Shown here: positions 28,701 through 40,700 of the stretch, in pieces
Numbering within the stretch: position 1 is the stretch's first letter
How the letters are laid out: every line of letters begins with the position of its first letter
Assembly (NCBI GenBank): GCA_025267735.1
Contig: CM046298.1
Coordinates: 40,263,917 to 40,327,916 of the forward strand
Length of the DNA stretch: 64,000 nucleotides
DNA from: Mactra quadrangularis
Taxonomy: Eukaryota; Mollusca; Bivalvia; Venerida; Mactridae
Direction: 5' to 3'
Program-made: the position numbers and the translations under genes
The notes under the pieces: generated by a model
Told to the model about the DNA's origin: nothing
The model's database searches: none
The model's input: the letters and a program-made list of their open reading frames with translations, nothing else

Positions 28701-31700
28701 ATACACAACCTAAAGACATTGGGGCAAAGCCTAAAAGAAATTCAGGTAGGAATAGTGCATTTCATTAGCTTTGCTATTCACAGAAAGATTAGTCTATTCT
28801 ATTCACTCATGAAGTCTATTTTCAAAGATTAACTGTGTATGTAACGAAAAGTCATTACTCACATATTCATTAGAATTATTTCAAAGTTGAAAAAAGACAA
28901 ATACACGTTAATAAAAGTTGTGTACTCCAACTTTACTATGCACATAATTTAAATATTTTGCATAATTTATTGTATTTTATGTCATCTTAGACATAGTGTC
29001 ATTTATGAAGTGGCTGTAACCAAGTGGTTTTGATTTTGGACTGGTTATCATTGGATCCCTAACCCCAAGATTCGAGTCCCATCTAAAACCTTCCTAATTG
29101 TTTCCTTGACCAAGAAACTTAATCGTGCTACATGTTGCTCTGTACTGAGGGACCTGGAAGCATAATCCAAAGTGATTAATTTTAGTTTTAGTCACTTGTT
29201 TCAAAATCAAGCTAAAATAAATTAGTATAATCCAGCTTAATATCTGTTGACCACTGTTTGATAAGATTTTCCTTGGTCAGCTAGTGTTTGAAAATTTCCT
29301 CAATCTGTGGTGATAAAATAAGAGATAATCTGTTTCTGTAATATTTTGAAGTTTTTGTGGAAACATTTAGCAGTTATAGATGTATAGCCCTTAAATTTTC
29401 ATTAAGGTACTTTCAAGAAAGCCAAGAAAACTGAAACAAAAGCGACTCAACCAAGGAGAAACACTGACAAAGTAACATTTGTATTTTACTCTATGAGTCT
29501 GGACAAGATTAAAGAAGCAATAAAGAAATTAGAGGCATGTATTGACAAAGAAATACAAATGCAAAGATTCGATGATAGTGTCATTAAAAAAATGGATAAA
29601 TCACATGTGAGTACTGTTTAATCCTTTAATAGCGCCCGGACTTCTTTTTTTATATAAATGGGGTTGTGTACTGGTGCCTTCCTCCTGTGATGTTTTCTTT
29701 GAAATCATGCAGTTTTCCCCTAATTTGGAGGTTATCTTTGAACTTTCATATCCCTATCAATGGAATGGCGAGACAATTTTTCAAATTGTTCCATAATCAG
29801 TAAAGCCCATAGCTTCTTACCCACTTATTAAAAAAATTCCATGAATGTACAGTAAAACTTGGATATAACATACTCGCTGGGCCAAAGAAGAAAGGTATGT
29901 TATAACCGAGGTATGTTATATCCATATAGCATACTAAGTATGTTATATACAAAATATGAAAATTGGGCCAGGAAAAATGGTATGTTATAACCGAGTGTAT
30001 GTTATAACCGAGTATGTTATAACCAAGTTCTACTGTAGTGTGTATGTATAAGTTTTCTATTGGGTTGCAGTGTGCAGAATTTGTGCATTTGAATACCTTA
30101 TTTTAACGAATATAATACCCACACGTGTATAGCACGCATTAAAATATTGGGCAAAATCGATGTCGATGTATTTGACGAAATCGTTTTTCGGGGAAAAGAT
30201 TAATCTTTTTGCTGATTTTTTTTTGTAAAATCAAAAAAAACTTTTTTGGCAGAATCGAAAGTTGATAGGATGAAGTAATTTTACTCTGCCATGAAACACA
30301 CTTAAAAGTTAGAATGCATCGACCTGTAATCATACGATCAATTACATGTATCTATAATTGAGAGTTAATTTACTTTAAATTAATCACATAGCTATCAAAT
30401 CAATAACTAAGACATTTATCGTCATAATAGAATTTAGGTCGGCGGTAATCATCAAAGAAGCTGATATGCCTTGATTATAAGTTCAAAGGGCCCTGGAGCC
30501 GACACACGTTTAATTGATTATTAATGATGCGATTGTATGTCCTTTGTTAATTTATTGTCACTCAGATTAAAATTAAATTATATGCCCTTTAATATTACGA
30601 TATTTTCAACATATTATAAATATAATTAAAGTAATCAAGTAAAATTGAGTAATTACTCACTTCAAATTAACATTTATTTCCAAAAAGATTTATGACAAAC
30701 ACGTATAGTAATGTATGAAACTCCCCGCAGCGGTTATCTCCCTTTGTCAAAATCAATAACCACTGCCACCACAAATAAATCCGTCCCACAAAGAGCTGAA
30801 AAACTTTTTTCTTCTTTTCTTTTACTTTTCAGTATGTTTAATCAATTGATTCTGCTTTTAGTAAATTATATGATGTTCACAGTACATAAAGGGAAAAAAT
30901 AAGTAGTATGAATAAATAATTTGGTAAAAAAACAAGATTAATTTTACCCTTACACCGGTTACCTAAAGTACGTAAAATTGCATGAATAACAAAATGTTAC
31001 GCAAAGTAAAATATTAAATGGATAATTGATCTTATTTTAGTAATTTAATATATAAATTTTAAATTATTCAGTATCATATAAATATAATTTTATCATAAAT
31101 ACTAATTTTTTTTACCAAAAGCATCATATAAGTAGCTTGAGGTGGACCAAGGACCCTAACCGCAGCTCATTCCCGACATTGCTCACTTTCCGGTGTAATT
31201 TATTCATGAATTAAACAATATTGGTACATGATGATATATTTCTATTTAATTTATTTTATTTCTTTGGCCGAACTTGTAAATCAACCTCATTTTTTATCAT
31301 TCAATGTTATTTTTCGCTATATTACGCCTAACACATTTTAGGCTTACCGTTATTGCTCGTTTAAATTTAAATATTTGTCACATGGTACTACTTGCGTCAC
31401 GTGATTCATAGTAAGGCTGTAGCAACGCGTGTCGTAACCGATGTGAGGAGTTGGGTAATGCATTTTTAAGTTTAATTATATTTAATTTTTAACACACAAA
31501 CAATATGAAAATAAGAAAAACAACATAAAATTAAATTGTGGGATTGCTAGTTTTATCAATAACCCGTTCAGTGAGTTGGTATTAAAGAATTACCTCCCTT
31601 CTTTTAAAACATTGTTATTTGCAATTACGGACGTCTTTTTTTCATCGAAATGGCAATTTTTTTGTTGTTTTTGTGTAAAACACGCATCTAAAAAATGAAT

Positions 31701-34700
31701 TCAGAATTGGAGGTAAAAAAGTGTGTATTACAATCATCAAAATACGGAAGTTGTATATCCTAATATTCCAAGAATAAATACTTAATCTTTAAAGGTACCC
31801 GGCAAGATTTTGTTATTCAAAAACATAAATTAACCAAGCAATCAAAGTTACCAAATAAATGTCAGCAGTTAACCCAAATTAAGTGGAGATTACATTAGGA
31901 TTTGACAATAACATTGTCTCCTGATTCCGAGGATCCCAAAAGCTTCGGATGAATCCGGGTGATTCTTACTTGGGATTCTCTCAGGATCTCTAAATAAACT
32001 GTATGCTTTTATAAATTTTTACTTTCCTTGATTTTTTATCACAGTTTATGACTTCCAAATATTAATTTGTTTCCAAATGTTACTGTATTTGAGGAATGCG
32101 TAACATTAAAGAGGAATTCCTGAAAACTTACATGAGATATCTTCCATATCCTTAAACCCGGGCTGATAGCTCAGTTGGTAGCACACCGGGGTTTTGAATC
32201 TCGTGCCCGAGGGGGTGCGGGTTCGAATCCCACCCGGGGAGGTTATACCCTTCCATGAAAATTTGACAATAATGTCGATTTTCCTCCATTGAATAGATAA
32301 TATGGGAAGTTTCCGGCCTTGTGGAAGGGTAGGTGAGTACTGGCTATAGACAATAGGCCAGGAAAGCTAGGTTAGGTGCGAAGGATGCCGTAAAATGACC
32401 TAGATTGTGTTGACACGGCGTTAACTCCAATAAATAAATAAATAAATAGATAAACTTCCATATCCTTAATAAAAAGAGTGAGTGTCTCACCCTGTACAAG
32501 CAGGCTCTATACTTAAGTTTGTTTCATATGCTTTCATATTATGTTTTACTAGGTGGCTCAAGTGAAAAGTATTGAAAATAAATACAAACTGAAGTTACAT
32601 ATTGACACTTCTAATGGTAGCTTGGAGGTCATTGGACTTACAGCAAATGTCAATAGTGCAGCTACCAAGATACACCAGTAAGTAGAGTAAACAATTAGGG
32701 CTGTCACCGATGATAAACCGATATACCGGTATATTACAATACGCAGCTACAGCAATGCGTACCGCGGTACGATTTTAATGTACCGGTATTTGGCGATATT
32801 TTTATTTGATTGGAAAAATCTCCCCTTTGCAAAATAATGGTAGCAAAATGTCAGTTTTTCCATTGTTCATTCTATCTAATCTGAAGTTGCAAGAATTTAG
32901 CCGTTTTAGGCTGGTCTCCGTCTTAAATGACCTTCAATACTTAAAGAGGCTAGTTTCTATGAATAAGATTTGCAATTTTTCTGTTAGATACATTGGAGGA
33001 ACAACAAATCTAAAGGGATAAAAGGCCCACAATATATTGTGATATGTTATGGTGTTTTCAAATGATACTCCTTTTGGGTTCTGTATCTGTTGTATCATGG
33101 AATCTGAGAGCAATTATGGAAAAGTCATGGAAAAATTATGGAAATTTGGTGTTCAAAATATGTATGAATCCTGTATCCATACCCTAGCCATATTGCAATG
33201 ATAAGCGTATTTTTGCTGTGGCAAGCCATAATAATGCATGTAATACATGTACGTACATTAATTTCTACATTTTTCGTGTTTATGGACCTTTTTTCAATGG
33301 TTAAAATCTACATTTTTTCTCACAAACAAAGTGTAAAATAGAGTTCAAGGTTATGTATGGTGTCTAATATTTTGATAGTAAAAAAATCCCACTTGTGACC
33401 CAGGGAGCAGCAAATTAGTAATGCGATTGATGAATTTTTTCAACAGTTGCTACTAGTACCAAGTACCTTGGTAATGCATTTTTTAAAATAATGTGTGTTT
33501 TTGCATGTGACATTGTCAAGTAAATGGTTGGTTTAAGTTTTAGCACCAAGTCAATTTGTTATTGTATGTATTTTGCCATTGTCCATATCACGTGTGCTTG
33601 GTTTGGTTACTTGTTTATGGCATACTTTTTATAACAAAAGTTTTGAATCTCAAAACATTTCCGTCCTTTCCATTTCTCTTTGTGAGACATCTGTGCTTTT
33701 TGGCTGTTGCTGTTCTTGATATGTTATTTACACTTCTTTTTTCTAGAAAAGTGAATAATGATTCCCAATAAAAAAGTATCTTATATTTCAGACTGCTGAG
33801 GGAAGTTCAAACTGAATTGCATACTAAACAGGCAGCAGAACTTTTAACTAATGTTGTTCAATGGTTTTACATTGAAGTTACAAACACTGGACAAAACCTG
33901 CAACCTTATGACAAAGATATGAACTATAGAATTGAATCAGCTTTCAAAAGTAAAGACAAAAATATCAAGTTTAAGTAAGAATGTTTATTCTGTATGTACA
34001 CAATGTAATTTGTTTAATTCCCCATCATATATTGTAATATGTACAATACAACCTCTCTTGAGCAACACCCACTGGGAGGGACTAAAGTGTGTTTGTTTTT
34101 CAGAGGTCGTTGCTCTGCAGAGGTTAATGTCATTAAAAATTACACCTTAGGGAAAAATCAAAAGATTTTGTTGTGCAGAGGATTTGCTGTGTAGAGGGCT
34201 GCTCTGCAGAGGTCATGCTGTATTCAAATTCATAAATTGGGAAAGGTTTACACAGTCAAGTTGTTGATGAGTTCAGTGGTGAGCATGTTTGACCAATAAA
34301 AGGAGTTTGACTCTCAAGAGGAACCTACCTGCTTCTGTGGAGTTTGGTCATGAAATGTTTTTACAGCCACTTTCTCACATACCTTTGTATCAAGTAACGT
34401 AGTTATTAGCCTCAGGAGAATATACATGCCTAGTACTATGTTACATGCTTATGTCCAGACATCTAGGCCTATTCAGGAGTGGTGAATGTCTGCCACTGGA
34501 TAAAAGAAAATATTGAAATTGGGATTAACGCATCAAATAATGCATTAATTTTCTCAAAATTGCTCAAATTGTTTGTTAATTACCTCCTTTAATTAAAATA
34601 GATTTGCAGTGGCCATTTTGGATTCAGTCAGCCATATTGGATTCCCTATACACAAGTACTATTAGTTTAATTCTTAAAAAGGCTTAAAAAGATGTGATGT

Positions 34701-37700
34701 GCACCTGTTGAGTTATGAAGCAGCTCTTGAATTAATGATTCACATTCAAACTTTGCTCAAGCCTCATAAGTGGCATTTTTATTATTTGGATTCCTGTGTC
34801 AATGGCACCAGAGTCCATAGTTCCCTGTGCATACACACATGTGCACTATCTTATATAGAATATACATGGCATTGAACGTTTTCTACAGTGCGTACGGCCC
34901 TAACCGTTTTTCTTCAATTCGATTTATATCTGAAAGAAAATGTCGGTCTCGATTTAAAGATTAAACATTCTTCTTACATCATGCAAAGTTACAAGTTTGT
35001 ATCTGAAACGGTTTTCATAAAATTTATATTAATTTCAGTATCACTAGTTTGCAGCGATTCAACGTCACTACTGACTTCCGGTTAAACTTAACTGGTTCCC
35101 TGGACTGATGTTATTACGTACATATTCTATCTATAGAACCTGGGGCACGTAATTCAATGATCTGTAATAAAGATCAATGACGTAAATGTTTACCTAGGCG
35201 GTGCGTTCTGATTGGGTTAAAATTTGGCGCGCTCCGTTGACAAGGTACGGGATAAGTCTCAAGGAGTTTATCAACCAATCAGTTTACGCCGGTTAACGCG
35301 TCATGATTAAACCGGAAGTGAACAGTGTATCTCAATCGCTGCAAAATGATAATATTGAAATTACAATTAATTTCATAATAACCGTTTAAGATATAAAGTT
35401 TTTTAATAGTCAGTTTTGTTAAGAATTGCTTAATCTACAAATCGAGACCGATATTTGCAACCAAATATATTCCAAAAGGTAAAATTAATCTGTCAGACTG
35501 TACCTACTGTCAAAATGGTTCAATGCCATGTGAATATTATAATAAAGTATAATTATAACTCGTACTCTGTAATGTATACGGGAGCGGGTGCGATTGCGTT
35601 TGTTATCAAAATGTTTTATGTGCGCGTATTGAAAGAATATGAGGACTCTGGTGCCAGTGTCCTGTGTGTGTTTTTTTAACCAATTATGATTCTATTATTC
35701 ACTATACCAAAATGGCTTCTGTACAAATTATATGTCCTGTCATATGACAATGACTATTCAGTAATAAATGCCAAAATAGGTTATATAACAGTTTGAAGTT
35801 ATACATGTATCTTTATCAAATTTATGTGTTCATCATATTTCAGGGTTGATGACAGCTTTTTTATCATAGATTTTACGGATATGATTGAATATCCTGAAGG
35901 AAACAAGACTGATTCTACGCCAGTTATTAGAAGAGATCTTGTTAAAAGTATGACATCATTTTCTACTCATGTTTCCTTTATCACAATATGTAGCAAATTC
36001 CCATTTCATGGTTGTGTTTCTGTAATAATTGTTTAAAATGAATGTAAGTAACTATGCCTAAAAAGAAGTTTGCTTCTAGGGACATTATTTATTTATGTCA
36101 ATCTCCCTATCAATTTTCTTATTCAGTTTTTGTGTCTTGGCCATATTGTGCTTATTTTATTTAAAGAATAAGATGAGCATGATCCAAAATTGTTTAAAGC
36201 CTTTTCAAATGCTATTTACAATATCCATCTACTTTCCCTTAAAACAGTATTAATGTTATAAATAAATTACATATATACAGATTTGAAGACAAATGGTGCT
36301 TGCCAAGTAGCTTTTTTCAATAGTTTTACGTCAATATATAACACATAATTAAAGTATAATTATTAGTGTTTTTATTATTATTATTTTATAGATGTTTTTA
36401 TTATAATTGTTAGTTTTATGTTATTGTTATAATTATAATTATTTAAAGTTTTATTATCGATATTATTTTTGTTTTATTATTATTATTATAATAAACTATA
36501 TTTGTATATTGCTCCTTCCATATTCCGATAACATGAGCAAAAGCCATTGATGTAATATTTTGTACCTGTAAAATGCTTATTTTTGCAGTTTAGGAACAGT
36601 GTTTATCTTGATAAAGGGGCTTTAATACTTGTAGATTTAAAGGACTGATAAGCATATATTTTTATTTAGCACAGAAATGTATTGCAAAGTAAATAGTTAT
36701 GTCTCTATTTTATAGGTGCTACATCTAAAGTACCAGAGTCATGGGGTGATTTTAAAGGTGATATGAAAGTTGATGTTTTGCCATCAGCAAACCAGGATTA
36801 TAAAACATTGGAAGCTACATTCCTAGCATCTGTTGGTGCTGGATACATTGTAACAAAAGTAAGTGACTTTGAAACTATTGTATAATGTTGTATTTCTATG
36901 CAGTTAAACGTTTAAGTGTAGTTTAAAGTCTGCTTCATGTACATATACAAAAAAAGACTATAACTCATGATTGGGAAAATCTCCTTCAGACAGGTGATTA
37001 CTCACAGTTCCAATTTACACCTAGGTAGATTGGAACAATTGTTAGTGAATTACTTGCTCAAGGAAATTAGCTTTGACCCTAGTGGAGTTTAAACCTGGGA
37101 CCACTCAATCCATGAGCCTGTGTCCCACCACTGGATCACTGCTCTCATATTGTGATAACTTTCTTCCAGTTATAAATAACATAGAGGCAATTAAGCTGCA
37201 TAAGTTGATTGGATGGGAATAGCTCGGCTAGGAAAAGGAATAATGCATTGAGAACTTAGAGTTTTTAGTCCATACGAGGCAAATATTGTGTTCAGGACAA
37301 ACTGTGCCTTGTATTTACACCTTTAGCATTCTTTTTGTTGAAAACATGTTTAATGGATGCAATATAATCAATGTTTCCATGATGTTAAACAAAACAAATT
37401 AGCAAAAACTTTGATGACTTGGGTCATTCATAAAAATATTATTGATGTGATGCATATTATTCAGGACCTGTGCTGTTTAGGGATTAGTGTAATAGAATTG
37501 TTTTTGTTTTGACTTATGAATGCCTATGTTTGGTTCTTTTACGGTGTTTAGAGCACCTAACCTAGCTTTCCTAGGCCCTTGTCTATATCTAGTACTCACC
37601 TAACCTTACACAAGGCTTGAAACTTCTCCATATATCTTTTTAATGGAGGAAATTTGACATAATTGACAATTATTTTTTTTTGTGAAATTTTCAATCAAGA

Positions 37701-40700
37701 GCTTTCCTTCTATGCAGGTTAACTCCTTTGAGCCAAATGTACGACTCGTATAATGGTATAAGGGATAGATACCTAGCACTTTTATTAAACACCTTTAGCG
37801 TTAGCAAACTTGAAGTATTATGCAATGGTATTGCTCCGAAGTATCAAACCAAGTTGCGGCCTCATCCAATAACCAAATGTTCTGAATGTATTCTACTCAA
37901 TTGACGATATTTGTAGTAACCACATTTTTTATGGAATAGGCTATTCTAATTTTTTATTAAAATTGCTTAGTAGCAATGGTTTTGTACAACTAGCTTCTAG
38001 TATCAATACTGTATACAATGTAACTTAAAATACATTGTTGTTACAGATTGAAAGAATCATGAATAGAACATTATGGACTCAATACCAAGCTAAAAAGGAG
38101 CAACTTGAAAAACAAAATCCAAAAGGAACACAAAATGAAAGACAATTATGGCATGGTACAGCCCCTGAGGCTGTTGATAATATCAATGCTCATGGCTTTA
38201 ATAGAAGTTATTGTGGAAAAAATGGTTAGTATTCAGTGTTCGTTTATGATGATTACATTGGGTGCATTCAGAATTATACTATTGGTACTAAAGAGAAATG
38301 TTGGTATTATGTGAAACGTTTGACCCCGACCTGACCTTTATGCAAGAATATTCATTACATTGAATGCGAGTGTAGTATTAATGCTCGATTACACCGTGGC
38401 CATGAGGATTGTGTTGAAAATTAACACATAATCATTATTCAATTACTTTACAATCGCTGCCAAAGTGTAAAATAGGCGTGGTACTGATTTTCGTCGGGAT
38501 ATATGTAGATAATTATTAAATGCAAATGTGAAAAGTCAGATCGGGGTCAAACTTTACACACTATAACCATTGGTAACAATTGGTAACTGTTGCTAAACCA
38601 ATGGCAATGGTACTGGATAGTAATGTTGGTAACCATTGGTAACTATTGGTATACCAAATGCAAAGTCATTGGTAAACTCTTTCATCTGCCATATAAGGTT
38701 TGTATCATTGGCTATCATCAGCTGTAATGTGCTACCATTTCTGACTGATATTACATAAGCCTTTTTAGAATTAATTGGCCACCAATTCGAAGGTTGCCCG
38801 CAAGACTGTAGTTATTCACTCGTTTACGCAATGCACTTACTAGTCTTGCAAGACTGAAGTTAGTTACTCTTTTACGCAATGCACTTGCCAGTCTTGTGGA
38901 CTGTATGTTAGGTAACATAGGGTTACTTATGGTAACCTTTGGTAGTGCAACTGGGTAACAGCTAAGAGAATTCTGAATGCACCCATTGTGTTATAATCAG
39001 ATTCTTTTTGTTATACAGACATGGCAAAGAAACCATTTAATAGTAATATATTAAAGGTATTAAGTCAATTAGCATACACTGTCAGCGACATATATGTTCC
39101 AATTATCCTCTCAAATTGCTTTGATGCCCAATTGTGATGCAGTGAAAATGATGGCCATCAATTATGGTGCCTTGGTATTAAAGGCCTTTGGAAGTAATCT
39201 ACCCACCCAGCTGAGCTATTGTTTTATAATTTTATGCATACTTAGCTTACACATTTAGTATTGTGAGCTATTTTTAAAATGTTATGTATACTCAACTTTA
39301 AAAACAGAGACTTTCTTGCTCTAACTGTCATAGTACATGTCTTCAAAGTTGTTTTATAATAATACTGCTTCTAAACATCATTTGGTCAATGTATTCAACC
39401 TTTAAGTTAGAAACTTACAAATCATTTCACTTAACAGTAGGCATGTAGTAACTACCTTTTCATTTTAGTTGAATTATAAGTTTATTGCATGTTTTTTAGC
39501 AACTGTACATGGTGAAGGAGTTTACTTTGCTGTAAATGCAAATTACTCAGCTTCTTATACATATTCAAGACCAGATTCTGCTGGAATAAAAAGAATGTAT
39601 TATTGCCTTGTTCTTACTGGGGAATTCACTAGTGGAAGCCGTGAAATGCGTGTGCCTCCAAAGAAGGGCGGTGCAGATGACACAGCCCTTTATGATTCTG
39701 TCAGTGGGCCTGGAATGTTTATTATATTCCACGACACACAAGCGTACCCTGAATATCTCGTTTCTTTTAAACAAAAATAGATTTTATGTTTTCACATGAC
39801 TTTTACATTTTAATTCTTACGTTACTTGTACTTGTGAAGAGACTCACTGAAAGAATGTTTGTTTGTACCATGTGACCATAGTTTTGAATACAAACTACAT
39901 TTCAATATTCATCCTACGATAGTGTGTTAATTAGATGAAAAGTGCCGTTTTAAATAAAATCAAGATTCATAATTTGGAAAACATCTGTTACATTCTAAAA
40001 ACTGTTCTTAAAGTTTTTGAGCTAATCATTATTTTGTTGAAATCCAAGATGGCCGCCATATATTTAGTTTTAGCTCATTTGGTAGTAAGTTGTGTCTGTA
40101 TGTCTATCATATTTCTATGTAAACATGCTAAAATTGTGTTTAAATAATGGAATTTGATTAAAAATTAAGATAAACTTTGGAAGTGAAGATAAACATTTGA
40201 TTGTATTCCAGTTGAAATATGATTAGATGTATTGAAAAAAGTCTTATTATGTCTGTTTTTCTGGGTCTCTCTTTGTAAGCCAATTGTTACTCTAATACTT
40301 ATTGTTTTTAATTTTTGATACACTATGTGAAATTTCAGTATGTGAGGTAAAGACCTATGTAGTAGGATAGTGTTAAGCCAGGGTTCGAATTTAAACTGCA
40401 TACTCGAAAGTTGCAAATGGATTTTGAAAATTGCGTGTAACTTTTATATACAATGTATCTCCCATATTTTAGTGAGTTGAAATCGATGCAATAATAATAC
40501 TGCCATAACTAATGAGGCAATAAGTGTTAAAACAGACAAATAGATCAATAGCATCAATCAAAGAGTTTAAGCAAAAATCAACTCGCAAACATTTGCAAGT
40601 CCAATTTTTTGTTAAGTTCAAGCCCTGGTTAAGCACTCGGAGGAATACAGTATTGTTTATATTGTATTGTATATTAGCTTGTTCATTACTTTCCAGCCAC

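Noticed and set aside
32160..32240. A functional tRNA gene
   Set aside because: A and B boxes are present, but the cloverleaf is imperfect and it is the head of a 299-bp SINE with target duplications and an A-rich tail.
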